DNA of 64,000 nt from Cadophora sp. MPI-SDFR-AT-0126 (GCA_020747065.1 JAGMVK010000005.1:2666001-2730000), one strand, 5' to 3'; numbered from the stretch's first letter, positions 45,004-57,590 are shown. The notes: generated from the letters alone by a model not told the origin. A program made the numbers and translations.

Positions 45004-47371
45004 ATGGATACAGACATCTCTGACCCCAAGAATACTGCCGACAAACGCAAGGCTGCGTCAACATCTCCGGAGCGGGGTCAGTCCACGATGGGGTCCAGGT
45101 CCGAAGGAAATGATCGTAAACGGCGTCTGGTCAACGACGATGGTGAGTGCTCAGGTTCTTGGTCCGATCCTTTCTCCTCTGACTTGAGACATAGGATCGA
45201 CCATTTCTGCCATGATGGCGGATGTGGATGAGTTAGCAGAAGACGACAAGAGCAATAAACCTGAACCTGTTCTGGGCGAGCTTCAAAATGACGCCGGCCA
45301 CAATGAGCATGTGGCCGCAGACGATGGAGACCAAGATTCCAACGACGATAATGATGATATGGAATCTGATGTCAGCACTGTTCTGGAAGAATTTGAAGGC
45401 GGTATCAGTGAAAACGAGCATACGGGTTCGGATGAAGAAGAGCAAGATTTCAACGATGATGGCAGGGATACAGATGAAAGTGTCTCTTCCGAAATCACAT
45501 CCGGCATGTCGGATTTCGACGATGACGACCCTGAGTCTCTTGAAATTGACGTGGAAGAAACGGTCATGTCTCTTTCAAAGTCACCAAGTGTTCAGGTAAC
45601 ACTAAAGTCGTATCAAGTGGAGGACGACGATGAGCTCAGATCATGGATGCAAATCCTCGTTGCCACCTGTACTCGTGAAGAGAAGGAGATCGGCAGAGGC
45701 ATTGGACGATACGTGAGGCGGGGATACATCAGGAATGATTTCTGGCAGACAATGGAACAATCGTGCGAAGAGCTTTCTTCTATTGCTTTCTCGTTATTCG
45801 ACCGCTATGGCCGTCTCAGAGAAGAGTACATCTCCCACCCAATTCGCAAGGGGTCCGGCTACTGGGGACATGAACTTGATGTTGGCGATATTTTTATCAT
45901 CGAAGATGTTTTAATCAATAGAGACCACCGTCGCAAGGGTGTTGGTAAAGCTATCGTCGATTCTTTGATATCCAAAGCACAGAATGGAGGTAGAAACCCA
46001 AAGTTCATTATTGTCAGGTCAGGCTGGCTGAGTCGCGACATTGAACAAGACTTAAAGGGTAAGTCGAAACGAAGCCAGCAAGATGTTCGAGCTCGAGCCG
46101 TTGACACGGCGGATGCATTTTATCGGTCACTTGGATTTCGCAGAATCGGCGGGTCGGGATGTCTTGGTTTGGCTATCGACACTCACCACAAAGCCTACAG
46201 CTTGTTGGCAGCGGACGATTTTGATCCACTTCTGCCGGATCCAATGACAGATAGCGAAGAAATTGACGAGGAAGATGATTTCTTTGGAACGAGGGCGAAA
46301 GCTAAGGCCATGCAGAGATTGGGAGAACGGTTTCCACTCCACCACACGACTGTCACCCTCGCAGATGAAGACTGCGTTGAATACTTCGTGACATTCAAGA
46401 CGCCGAACCACATGGACGCATGGACCAAGGTGGACCGTCTCGGGAACAATGTGCTGCACCAAGCTGCACTCGAATCGAAGCCAGAAAGTGTTCGGTGGCT
46501 ATTGGCCAACGTCGATAACGACAAAGTACTCAGTTCCACCAGGAACAAAAAAGGGTATACCCCTCAGGAGGCACTAAGCAACCACTTGGAGAGAAATCGA
46601 AATACCCGGCAACGCGGACTGATGACAGCTGTTGTATCTGACTTCTTCGAAGGCTTCAGTGATGATGCGATCAATTGCATGGCAGCTCTACGGGGCATCA
46701 AAGTCCAAAACACAGTTCAGAACCTTCAATTAAAGTTTGGATGCAGCTGTGGGGGCTGCACAGATGGCTTTCTCTCCGCTCGTATGGCGTTCGCGCTGTT
46801 ATGTCAAGCCGAGATGACCCATGATCTGCTTTTGATGGATGTGGATGACGCAGAGAGCTGGTGCATGGATCTCAAACACCTGAGTGAAGATACAGGCTCC
46901 AAAATGTGGCAAAAATTCCACGACAACAAGGATTTGCGGCTGGAGTTCAGCAATCTTTGTGACCATGTTGCTACAGCTTTACGTGACAACAAGACTCCAA
47001 CCACAAGTAATGTGATGGACATTTGGAAGAGCTCTTCTGAGTCGGTACACGTCCATTCGGACTTCCACGGCCGAGCTACAGAAAGTGCTATCCGAATCAT
47101 CTTTGAGTATGCACGAGTGCAGGATGAGCGGGCTGGGGATAGTTTCCACATGTGGAACTTCAGGGACGATGTTGAGCTCCTACCTGAGTGTCGAAATGAT
47201 CATGAGTTTGGATTCGTTGCATTGACTTGCGGCATACCAAATCTCGGTCAGCCCGATCATATGGAATGGGCCGATTACGAGGATGCTGACATGGACTTTG
47301 CGGTCACGAGTGAGCTGAGTGATGATGTCCACCAACAACAGATGAAGCAAGAAGGAAGTGTTCTCACCTAA
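45004..47371 (+). CDS. GNAT acetyltransferase-like plus ankyrin-repeat protein
   Basis: Two exons (45004-45142 and 45195-47371; intron gtgagt..catag) join to 771 residues. A basic N-terminus (K-R-K and R-K-R-R clusters, possible nuclear signals) precedes a very acidic Asp/Glu-rich region, about residues 53-170. A GNAT-like domain follows, with I-E-D-V-L-I-N-R-D-H-R-R-K-G-V-G-K-A at about 282-299. This is the beta-4 strand plus the acetyl-CoA pyrophosphate loop (R-x-x-G-x-G-K/A). After about residue 450 comes an ankyrin-like repeat (D-R-L-G-N-N-V-L-H-Q-A-A-L then V-R-W-L-L). The C-terminal part has a cysteine pair motif C-S-C-G-G-C. It presumably acetylates a protein or small molecule; substrate unknown. 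Confidence 0.8.
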
Positions 47372-47971
47372 GGGCGAATGATCTGACGGGTTTTATGATT
47401 GCCATTCAGCTCGCCGTATAAGATGGGATCATTAGTGATTTACACATGGTTTTGGAGGGGAATACGTCTATGAAGGAGGATATACACACTCTTTAAATTC
47501 TTTGTTGTCCATCAGCTCATTTGTAAAGATCCTTACTCAATGCAAAGTCAATTTTCGATAATTTCACCCATCTCTCGATATCTCATTGCAAGGGACAAAA
47601 TTCAATGGGCCATTTTTAAGGTACCGCAGGGTCTCATACAGCATCTTCTGACTACTCTCACCACTGTCGGCTCATTTTCTCGTTCATTCATATTTCATTA
47701 CCCCTCAAGAACCCCAAGTGGATACAATACATCTCGTAACTCCTCCTACCAAAATGCCGTTTTGGAACACCCCACCATACCATGAGAGGAATATCGTTGA
47801 ACTCCGTTCCGTCTGTCCTTTCAAGGCTCCATTTCCTTCTAGAATCTTACATATCTCCCCGAAAAAGACTTGAGATTGCGGTTGAATTTTTGGAGATCGA
47901 GGCTGAATTTCAGGTTTCTCCTTTCGTAGAGATGAAGGTGTGGTGGATTGTGGATTACCACCGCACATCGC
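47372..47971. other. convergent 3' region
   Basis: No supported gene between the GNAT-ankyrin stop and the end of the Zn2Cys6 gene. Confidence 0.4.
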
Positions 47972-50900
47972 TCACGACGGAAGCGGCTGCACCGACTGAT
48001 TGGGCGGATACGTCGATTTGATCTGTTTGTCTCTCGTCAGCTTCAAGCTTTATTTTTTTTTGTCAAACAAATCTCATCACATCCAACTACTTCGCCCGAT
48101 CTGAAGTGGCAAAGACTGCCCCAAGAAATTCCCAAGGAGCAAAGAAAAAAAATGGGGGGGCAAAACCAACCTCTCATTCCCCCCAACGCCTCATACGCAA
48201 TCGAATAATTCCTCAGCGCCGCAAGAATCATCTGCAACCCCTCACTCAGCTGTCCAAGTAATTTCTGCGCCTGGTTCTCCTTGCCTGCATCTCCTCCATT
48301 CCCGCTAACACCATTGTGGGAATGATTGGGAGAGGCGTTGGTGTTGGGGGTGGGGTTGGTGTTGTGCAAAGGACCGGCGAATCCCATGGCTTTCGTCTTG
48401 TATGAGAGCATGATTAGGGCGTAGCTGCTCTGCATGGCGCAGCAGGCGAAGACGGGGATCATTCGAGGTGCTCTTCCTCCTGCCGGACCTGGACCAGGGC
48501 CGCCTGATATCGATGCAGATGAGGGATTTAGCCCTAGCCCGGAGCTTGAATTGGAGTTGGAGCGCGAGTTGTTCATCGGATTGGGATTGGATGGGGGACT
48601 CAGTGAATGGCGCGTGTAAGAGTTCGGTGTCTGCATAGTGGGGAAGTAGGAGTATGGATCTTGGCTTTGCATGTTCAGATTCTGAGTTTGGACCTGGTTC
48701 TGAGCTTGATTATGATTCTGCAGTTGACTTTGTAGGTCTATCCTTCGAATTGGCTGGGGATAAGGCAATGATGAGAAAGAGCGTGCTATCGAAAATGCCG
48801 ACTTCAAGCATATCTTTGCCGAGTAGTGAGACGTATAGGGGAGGACGTTGCAGTTGAGACCGACTCCCATTCCCATACCTACTCCCATACCGAGACCCAT
48901 CCCGTTTGGATTCCCTAAATTTGGGTTGAGGTTCATATTAATGTTTAGATTCTGGGTCAGATTCGGTGACGAGGTAGTGGAAGGGAAAGACTGGGGATTT
49001 GATGAAGTCATGTCCGAGTAAGAGGGGAGGTTGTGGAAGGTGTTGCTGCAGGCGCAGTTTGGAGCGGTCGAGGTGGAGGATGGATTGGTGGTGGAATTGG
49101 AGTTTGGTGCTGCGGCTGCGGCGAGGTCGCAGTGTTTCTTGGAGAAGACGGGGACGTCGGAGAAGGCGCAGTAGCGGTGGAGTTTTATGCGCGCGCTGGG
49201 AGAGGTCAGTCATGCAGTATATACAGTTGATGGAGGGCGGATGTTGGGGAATTGACACGTGATGTCTGGGGGATGCTACCTATTCAACTTTATCCTCGCA
49301 ATGCCCCTCAAGGCCTGTCCTACGACCATCTCGGCAGAATCCAAAGACAAAGGAGGCGTCGAAGACAACGTCCAGGAATCGGCTGCCACAATCAAGGGCT
49401 CAATAATAGCTTCCAGCTCCAACATCCGGTCCCAAATCGCAGTAGTATTCGAACCCTGCTTAAGTGTAGCATCTAAATCAATCACAAACTGCGTCGCCGA
49501 AGTGATCGCTTGTTGCGATTGCAAAAATACGGGCCAAGCCCCCGGATCTCCAGCATATGTTGGCCCTGAAGTTGTGAAGCGAGGATCGTACAATAGGATA
49601 GGAGGCGTTGAGTTACTCAAAATCGAGCCCTGGCAAACGGTGATATACGCCATCCACCAAACCCTCCTATTCGCCTCGGAATAATACCCCTCCTCATCGC
49701 CCTTAATATGTAGTCCTAAGTTAATAGCAGCATTCACCGCTTGCCCTGCTCGATTCCGCATCTTGGCTATATTACCGCGCTGGGCATATTCATACGTACT
49801 CAACATAATCAAGGCAATGATACTCTCATTCTCGATCGGATTTCTCAGATGGAATGGTTTCCTATGCGGAGGCAAGGGTTCACTACTCAGTGCTTCCCCG
49901 GGCTGGATCACCGAGTCGATCAGCTCTGATTCGATTTCTATGCTTTCGAATGCGGATTGTGCGAAGGCTTGGGCTTGTTCTCGACGAAGATGAAGCGATT
50001 CTGTTCCGGACGGGTCTTTGTCTTCGGGGTGGGGGATCAGGGCAAGAGTGGCGGATATGGCTAGACTTATTGGCGAGGAGGGCTCGAAATCGGGGACGGA
50101 TTTGCTGCTGAATATGGCGTCTGGTGCTCGTCGAATTCCAAAGTCGGGGTTGTCGGTCACCTGACCTGGTTCCGGAGGCGGTAGAATTGGAAAATAAGGG
50201 TGGATATAGGTGTAGTAGGCGCTCAATCTGGCGGAAGTTAGATTACAGAGGTTATTTTTTGCATCACGGTCTGTTTTGCGACTTACATGTCTTCATCACT
50301 GGAATAAACACGTATCGGCACCTCCTTTCCCGATTCCGACGAGGTACCAGCATGTTCTGAAGTCTCATACCCACTATCCATACCCTCGGGTTGAGCAGCA
50401 AAGATAGAATCGAAGATAAAGTCCGTATCATCGAGCGAGAAGTCCAGCTGTTTCAAGCCGCCGCCCGGGGAAACCAGAGACAACGGAGCGGCGAACGTTC
50501 CTTGATAATCCGGGATGTTAAATTCCGACTTTTCTTCAGAATATTTACGTATGGATGGAGGAGGATTGGGTTCATGAGTGAAGATACCTTCTTCTAGCTC
50601 CGGCATCACGGAGAGCGCACATGCATTCAGCTCATTGTTGTTGATTTTCGGGGAGTGTTCGCCGCTTGCTTGATCGCCTACCGAGACTCGTCGGCGACGG
50701 ATGCGAGAGCCGCCTCGTTTGCTTTGCGTGTACACGCATGATTTGCCTCTGTTGATACACTTAGGAGTTTGTTAGTCGAAGATCCGTTATTTGACGATTT
50801 AGTGCGATCAGGACGAGTTAGGATGTTTCAAATGTTCTAAAAGAAATCCCCTTACATTTGAGCACTCGGGTTTCCCATCACATCGAGTCCGCGATGCTCG

Positions 50901-51090
50901 GCTGCGAGCCTTGTCAGCGCTCAGATCATAGCTATCATCCCGTGATTGATTGCCCTTACCACTCCAAACATGCGAGCTTCACTGGAGGAACCGCAAACTT
51001 TTTTCTGACGGGTTTTGCTGGCTTCGTTGCTGAGCTGACTTTGGTACTGTCGGACCAGATGTCAGTTGTTGAAAAGTCAAAATTCATCAT
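47972..51090 (-). CDS. Zn(II)2Cys6 transcription factor with fungal-specific regulatory domain
   Basis: Six exons (50960-51090, 50856-50901, 50287-50759, 49280-50227, 48171-49195, 47972-48030) join without frame loss to 893 residues. Two introns split the zinc cluster: A-C-L-E-C|R-A-S-R-T-R-C-D-G-K-P-E-C-S-N|C-I-N-R-G-K-S-C. The regulatory domain (PF04082 type) opens with L-S-A-Y-Y-T-Y-I-H-P-Y-F-P-I-L and includes V-W-W-M-A-Y. Later A-R-I-K-L-H-R and F-S-K-K-H-C-D-L are followed by Asn/Gln-, Gly/Met- and Ser-rich activation-type tracts and a closing Y-E-A-L-G-G-M-R-D helix. It is probably a nuclear activator of an unknown regulon. The final intron has a weak donor (gttggt); without it the frame reads on to 48043. 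Confidence 0.82.
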
Positions 51091-52081
51091 CGTATGATCG
51101 CTTTTGTGTGGTTTAGAAGAAAGAAATGCGGCCGAAATAATCCTCTGTATAGTTCGCGACGTTCAGAAAAAAAAGTTCAAAGTTCGCGGGAAAGATTAGA
51201 AGAATTTCCGGGGCCGATAGAAGATTATATGGACTGAGTGAGGTATGTGTGTTCAGTGCTTCAAAACTCACATCTTGCTGCCTTTGGCCATTTCTATCCG
51301 ATCCGAGCTCTGTGGCGTGTTCAGATGTGTGAGGACGAGGGAGAGCTGCTGCAGAGTGCCCTGTCGGTGGAGGGAACGAGGGCTTGGGGGGGTGATAAAG
51401 GAAAGGTGGATGCCAAGGGGCGCAGGGATAAGGGAAACCTGACATTGGCTTTTACTGGGGGATGCCCGCTGCAGTGTCATCTTATTGGTTGGGAACGTTC
51501 GGGATTTGATTCTGGTCCTCGACCTCCCCTGTCCCTTCACTACCAAATCCCGAGTGAAGACGACATCCTCCAGGACAGGACAGTACAGTACTGCTCCTGA
51601 GACACAGGCAATTTGCCATCGTTCGATCATGACTACATTCATTCCGAGGACTTGTCCTGGGAAACTTCACGCCCTTGCAACCATTTCCATGCTCGAGTTT
51701 GAGCTGATAAATTCATTGTGGCGTCAACCCTGCAAATACATGACTGTTCATACAGGATGACTGTGCAGCTGCTTCTAGGCCATTCGGAACCTAGACTCTC
51801 TATATCAGAATCTCAGCCTTTGATCATAAGCGGTCTTTCAACTAGTAACCAATGGAAAAACACATGTTGTGCGTTTGTTTAGTGAACGATGGCTTGAAAA
51901 GGGACACTAAGAAGTTCTGAAGAAACCTGAATAATGCCCAGAACAGGGTGCAATTCAAGCTTCGGTGGTCTCCACTCTATGAACTTTGATGGTACATTTA
52001 GGCTTCGACTTCCTTCACTCCATTGCTTCCATTCAGGTCGTCTCGACCAACTGGCTTGATTCCATTGATCCTCCATAAAGC
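51091..52081. other. gene-free stretch, promoter side of the Zn2Cys6 gene
   Basis: No supported gene on either strand. Confidence 0.4.
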
Positions 52082-53100
52082 TTACTGTTTGACTTTCGAC
52101 GTTTTGACTCTTTTGACTGAGCTAGTTCCAGGTGTTTTCAGCCCTGCTTCTGCTTGGAAATCATGCATGACATCCTCAATATTCTTCATCCCCAGATTAA
52201 CTGTAATCACATTCGGCGTAACTCCAGCTTGGATCATCGCCTCATCAGGACACAATGCCCACTTGCCGAGAAAATCCTCCATTCGCTCCGCACACGCAAG
52301 CGCATTCTCATTATGTCTCGCATCGCCCCACGTAGACTCGAGATCTCCAATCCCATCAAGAACAACCACACATTGCAAGGAGCTACGTACGGGCCCAGGT
52401 CACGCATGCATTCATCCACAGCTTGGCAGCAAGTCCCTTGAAGCTATCCGCATCCCAGAATTTCGTTTCATAATACCCATCCGCAATTTCAGTAAATCTA
52501 GGGTTCTTTCTGCTCTTCAACCGATCGGACTTCGCCCACAAGTCATCACACTGCTCCTACTCTTTCCGTCCATGACATCCAATGTAAACAGTGGCTGAGT
52601 GCGTGATGATATCTGCGCCGAGCTTGGGAGGCTGTTGGCATAGTCTTTCACTTAGACGATGTTGTCCTTGATTAATGGGTAAGAGCGTTGCCGACTGTTT
52701 CGGTGTATACGGCGCAGGTTTGGAAGTCGATGAGCGAGGCGATGGGTGATAGGTCTTCCCCTTCGATGTGTTTTACGTTCATGATGAAATTCTTTGAGGA
52801 TGATTTGAACTGTTTGTAAGTAGAACTCTTGGACTAGAAGTCAGTTAGTGTTTTACCATCCTTGTGTTTTTCTCATATGAAGATGCTATTTTGAAGTGAC
52901 GTTGCCTTTAATGTATCGGAGAAAAAAAATCACCTGTAAGAGGGCGCACGAAGTTACATCCATGTGCATCACAGCAGCAATGGCTGTAAACTCGGCGGCA
53001 ACAGCACTATTTCTAGCACACGCGAACCCATCGCCTAGTATTGTTATTCTCTGCTCAAGCATCGCAATGACCAGGTTCGTCAACGCTGTGGAGGAAGATT
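52082..53100 (-). pseudogene. decayed gene of unknown family
   Basis: Protein-like blocks in the same order on the minus strand fall in different frames. They are: F-A-C-A-R-N-S-A-V-A-A-E-F (about 53030, ending at a donor-like GT); I-A-S-L-I-D-F-Q-T-C (about 52740); D-Y-A-N-S-L-P-S-S-A-Q and L-F-T-L-D-V-M-D-G-K (about 52590); D-D-L-W-A-K-S-D then Y-Y-E-T-K-F-W-D, ending A-C-V-T-W-A-R (52550-52400); and V-V-L-D-G-I-G-D-L-E to a TGA-type end at 52082. Frame changes near 52572 and 52400, plus stops, have no intron explanation. I do not recognise the family. Confidence 0.5.
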
Positions 53101-55757
53101 ATTGGGAGGCAGGATTGTCCGGTGGAAAACCATGCTAGTCGAACGAGGGGGAGGAAGGTTGGTCATTGATGGCTAAGGGACAAGGGGAGAAGAGGTGATG
53201 CATGCACTTCATGATGTCTCAGAAGGACCCTTATGCTGGCATGTTAAAGATATGTTGACTTAGAAAGGATATCAATGGGATGCGAGAATCAGCACCGTAG
53301 AAGAGCGATTCGATGTTGGAGTGGAACTTTGCATTCTCCTCAGTCTCCCATCGGCAGGCTCGTGGTCCCTATCCGTTACCACCGCTTCTCAGGCTATCAT
53401 GGACCTGACATCACGCTATGTCTCTTCTACTCAGAATATTCTGGGATCCTCTTACCTCTGCTTCCTTCTGGCTCAAGTCTCCGCCTCGGCTTCCCTACCT
53501 CCCGTCTAGACGTATCACAAATCCGCAGCTCAATTCCTTATACGTCGCCACTCAAATATCTCCCTCCACTCCTCGCCTAACCACCCCAACATCTATACCA
53601 ACGAAGTCCATCACCAGTAAGCAACATACAATCTCTACACTTGCATCCATATCTCCACTCTATCTCGCTTATCTCATCTACCTAAATGTCCCGGTGACAG
53701 ATCGTCCAACCTCGCATGCATGAAATCCGGTCTAGAGCGACAAGTCTCATCTCACCAGCCACGATTCACACCAACAGAGACGCAATCACTTTCTAGAAGA
53801 ATACCTGACTTGCATAACGGCTGTAACACAAGCAGCGGATGGCGGTTATCTGCATCGCATGTACCGAAGTTTATTTTGACGTTCAATCGGGATTTGAGGT
53901 GAAGCCTGTGGAGTTCAAAGGGCCTCGTACGAGCTTGAAGAAGGAGGAGGTTAAGCGAGGTAAGGTGACGTTCAGATCCCGAATCTGGATCTGAAATGAC
54001 GGGGAAATATCGGAGCGGGCCGGACGCGGATGGTGGATGGGAACTCTATGATACGTTCTTATAGGATATTGAGATCATTGTGGTATGAGGATTCTCGGAA
54101 TAGTGTATGTTTGCATGACTTTGACCTTTGAGGAAGCGACAGGACTGGTCACGTGGACTGTCTTGTCGTGATTTTCTTTGGCTTGGTGCTAGGCGCTGCT
54201 GATGACTTCATTTCTTGGGATAAATAACTCTGAGATACTCTTTTGCTATCCATGAATATTTGTAGTTGCGAACCTGTCCCCACATGCCTTTCCGTGACTT
54301 TTTGGTCTCTCCCAATGCCTATCTCTGTTGTGTTCCACTCCTGTACTTTAGAATCTAACCACACAGTATTTTGTTTGCTTCCGAGATTCACACGAGCTAA
54401 GGCCGACGGAGTCGTCAATCAAGTCATCTAATATCAATTCTCCTCTCGGACGGTTACAAGCTTACCCACTTGCTGACACCGAACAATACATGTAGATCGA
54501 TATCGGTACAGCTCCCAGAGAAGTATTCGAAAATACGTGTGTTCAAGAGTCGGTCCATATGCGCACAGAATGCAGTGCTGCTCTATGCGACAATGGTGTG
54601 GGAGAGTCCATCAAAGCAAGATCAAACTGGGTAGATTCGTCTTGCTCTCCAGAACATGCCATAGTCTGAAAGGGTGCGCAAAGGGAGAGGTATATCTAGG
54701 CCGACCACATTGGGAGAGGGCAGAATATCGCCGGACATTGCGAGTTGAGGACGGGTGAGAAGGTGTCGTCATGGTCAGCTGGAACAAGAACGACTGTCAA
54801 CACTATAAGTTTGATTGAATGTGCATACCCACAAGTGAAGACCATCTTGATGTATCTGAGTCTACCTGATACATAAACCCTCGAGTTGGCAAGTCGCTGT
54901 CCTTCATACCGTATTTGTTTGACTTCTTGTTTACTCCAAGCGAACTCCGCAACGCTCCTCTCTCTTGTCAAGCGAGCAAATGGCACAGATATGTCAACAC
55001 ACTTGACTCAAAAGAGCAACCAAATCGTTATCAACATATTTTCATCCGCCAAAAGATCTCGCAAGTTTGCGACAAGAGATTATCGGGAAGGTGAAGCCCC
55101 CAATTCTGGCCACCGTACCAAGCTCGTGGGGAAAACAGGCTTTGATGCGGATGAAGGGAATAGCCAAGTCAACAAGCCCACTTAGCGGGGAGCACAGGAC
55201 TTGGCTGGCTTCCTCAACTTCCCTATCTGCTCCACTGCATACTCTCCCCAAGGCTCAGCATTAAGTTTCACACTTCCGAGTTGTTTCGAACTTTCGAAGC
55301 ATCTGCTTGTCCAATTGAAGGAGATGATCGGGCATCCCGAAAATTGTCCACTGCAGACGTTGCTGGGCGGTGCTTGGCAACGCATCATTGTGCGCTCTCA
55401 AAGCTCATGATGAAATCACCCTTTCACATTTGAAAATCATGAAAGCAGATTTCGAAGAGCACATAAATCCCTGACACATATCGATATCGATTTTTTAATA
55501 CTTTCAATCGATATAAGAACGATTGAGCGCAACACGAGACTTCAATCAGAAGATCATCTCAAGCTACCGCAGTTCCAAGGACTGGGCATCCTTGGAACCT
55601 TCCTCCAGATGCTGCTAAACTATCCTTGTAAATATTTCTGTACCAATAACTAATCACCCCTCCGCATCCAGATAAGAAACATAACTATGAATCGTCCCTG
55701 CTGTTTTTCAATCGAGTTCACCGTTCCTCGCATCGCTGTAAGATTTCTTGCAGCATA
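53101..55757. other. long gene-poor stretch left of the transposon
   Basis: Only motif-free frames on both strands. It looks like intergenic or fully decayed sequence. An AT-rich block with ATCGATAT strings lies at about 55480-55525. Confidence 0.4.
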
Positions 55758-55801
55758 ACGTCTAACCCCTGCTTTCCGCCCACCCCTACATTCCGCCCAC
55801 C
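55758..55801 (+). repeat. left terminal inverted repeat (44 bp)
   Basis: Begins ACGTCTAACCCCTGC and is followed by diverging sequence at 55802. It is perfectly complementary to 57547-57590. Confidence 0.92.
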
Positions 55802-55840
55802 CTGCCAATTCCGTCACCTGATTTTCAACACTCAATAACT

Positions 55841-57442
55841 CTATTCTGCGTTAACCTCTATACATGATATTGTAGAATCTGAATCTCCATCTGATTCTAA
55901 TTCTACAGGTCCAATTTGACGCTCTCCAGCTGCAATTTGAGCCTCCTTAATTGCACGTGTTGTCGCAAACCGGGAATTTGGACTAGTCAGGACTTTCCTC
56001 TTTTTCCTTGGCCGTACTTGCTCTAATCTCTCTTCCAACTCTTTGACCCTCATATTTGCCTTCCCTAATTCGTAGTCTCTTTCGTCCATTCCTTTTATAA
56101 CCTTCCTGAAGAGCAAACGCTTGACTGGAAGTTGGTCATGTGACCCGCTGGCTAAGGTCCGAATCTGTACGTACATCTCTTTCCGGTTCTTTGGAGTATG
56201 CAACTCAATTGAAGTATCGGAAACCTCCAGAGGTAGTATTGGCATCTCTTGAGCCTTTGCAGAAGACGGAATTGTCGATTTATTACTATTTTCCAATAGC
56301 AAAGGGCTCATCAAAGGCTTCGCCATAGAGACCGGCCATAGACCTGTAGTCCTCCACCCAGCCTTAATATTAGAAGGGGTAAAGCTTTCCAGGTGTGCCT
56401 TCCGGTAACAGATGAGGAAATTGCGCTTGCCAATTGGTGTAGAATCGACCATTGAACTCAACTTTTGAAGCTCTTTCCGGTAGGCACGCTTCAATGGAGA
56501 GAAAACTGTCAAATCCAAAGGTTGTAAGACGTGTGACGTATGTGCAGGTAAGAAAAGAAGGTATATATTGTGCTCAAGGCACCTCCAAAGGAAATCCGTA
56601 GTCTCATGGCTTCCGTGGCCGTCTAAAATAAGGAGTCTTGCAGAATGATCACGTGGTTGGGTCTGCGGGATAAAGACCTTTTCCAGCCACTCCAGAGCCG
56701 TCTGGTCAGTTGTCCACCCATTATCAGTGGCTGTAAAGTACCATTGATCGAATATATCTAATTGAGATGGAAACCACTGTTGTTGGACCGATTTTCCCTT
56801 GTAAATTACCGCCGGAAACGTGGAGAGGCCAGTTGCGGATATGCACTCAATGATTGACGTCCAGGTACGTGAACCTGGCTGTTTTCCTTGAACCTTGCGT
56901 TTCTCAGCACTCCCTACGACATAGCCATTAAGACCATAGCCTTCCATAACACCAGTCTCGTCCATATTCCATCGTTGGGAGGCTGGAATAGCCTTGATTG
57001 CCGGAATCTCCAATTTTTGGAACCACGGCTTAATAACTTCAGAGCAAGCACAATTAACACGTACAGAATCGACGTATATCTGCCTCTTGGTCTTAAGAAC
57101 AGGATTACGTGCCAAAAACCGCGTCATCCAGTGTTTTCCAAGTGGTCGGTGGTCTCCTTGAATAGCTAAAAGCCTCTCTCCAAAAACCCGTATCTGCGCG
57201 TGGGTAACTCCATGGCCAAGAGACTCTTGAGTCAAAATCCAATTGGTCAATCGATCTTCGACTACTGTAGGTAGCCTTTGCAAGTGCTTAGCGGCCTCCT
57301 GATGTGGTTGTGTCGTTGCATTCCGACCACGAAGGGTAGACCTTGGAATACCCCACTCCAAGCATGCCTTTCGCAAGGACTTGCCATTTGCGATTTCCTC
57401 AACAGCACACATGACGTCATGTTCAGTATATTGAGGCTTCAT
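55841..57442 (-). CDS. Fot1/pogo transposase (DDE_1, CENP-B-type HTH)
   Basis: Intact 533-residue frame. The N-terminus has a psq-type helix-turn-helix (S-L-R-K-A-C-L-E-W-G-I-P-R-S-T-L), then a CENP-B-type HTH ending W-M-T-R-F-L-A-R-N-P. The catalytic DDE_1 domain shows the acidic residues in N-M-D-E-T-G, L-D-G-H-G-S-H and H-V-L-Q-P-L-D, the D-D-D triad of pogo/Fot1 enzymes. The C-terminal region has a coiled-coil-like stretch and basic P-R-K-K-R-K, a likely nuclear signal. The enzyme cuts and pastes the element at TA sites. No frameshift or stop is present. Confidence 0.95.
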   Translation of the reverse strand: MKPQYTEHDVMCAVEEIANGKSLRKACLEWGIPRSTLRGRNATTQPHQEAAKHLQRLPTVVEDRLTNWILTQESLGHGVTHAQIRVFGERLLAIQGDHRPLGKHWMTRFLARNPVLKTKRQIYVDSVRVNCACSEVIKPWFQKLEIPAIKAIPASQRWNMDETGVMEGYGLNGYVVGSAEKRKVQGKQPGSRTWTSIIECISATGLSTFPAVIYKGKSVQQQWFPSQLDIFDQWYFTATDNGWTTDQTALEWLEKVFIPQTQPRDHSARLLILDGHGSHETTDFLWRCLEHNIYLLFLPAHTSHVLQPLDLTVFSPLKRAYRKELQKLSSMVDSTPIGKRNFLICYRKAHLESFTPSNIKAGWRTTGLWPVSMAKPLMSPLLLENSNKSTIPSSAKAQEMPILPLEVSDTSIELHTPKNRKEMYVQIRTLASGSHDQLPVKRLLFRKVIKGMDERDYELGKANMRVKELEERLEQVRPRKKRKVLTSPNSRFATTRAIKEAQIAAGERQIGPVELESDGDSDSTISCIEVNAE

Positions 57443-57546
57443 GATGAGATCAATCTACATTCCAAATTTCAAGAAAATCGATTAGAGAATAAAATATTAA
57501 ATAATTATTGAAGTTGGGTGGTATAAGAAGCGGTGAGGTTAAGCGA

Positions 57547-57590
57547 GGTGGGCGGAATGTAGGGGTGGGCGGAAAGCAGGGGTTAGACGT
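57547..57590 (-). repeat. right terminal inverted repeat (44 bp)
   Basis: Perfect inverted copy of 55758-55801, ending GGTTAGACGT directly before the TA target duplication. Confidence 0.92.

Larger units (their letters stand above)
55758..57590 (-). mobile_element. Fot1/pogo-type DNA transposon, full length
   Basis: A 1833-bp element flanked by TA on both sides (55756-55757 and 57591-57592), the target duplication of Tc1/mariner-superfamily elements. The terminal inverted repeats are identical over 44 bp (55758-55801 and 57547-57590). Each contains two copies of a CCGCCCACC-type word. The single gene inside is an uninterrupted transposase. Intact ends and gene point to a recent, possibly still mobile copy with no sign of RIP. 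Confidence 0.92.

Noticed and set aside
52023..52598. 191-codon plus-strand frame
   Set aside because: It is antisense to ordered protein-like blocks on the minus strand and has no domain of its own.
53275..53902. Overlapping plus-strand frames of 60-101 codons
   Set aside because: Low-complexity Ser/Pro/Thr translations in three frames at once, as expected from CT-rich DNA.
54696..54986. 96-codon minus-strand frame
   Set aside because: No domain, weak start context, in a gene-poor region.
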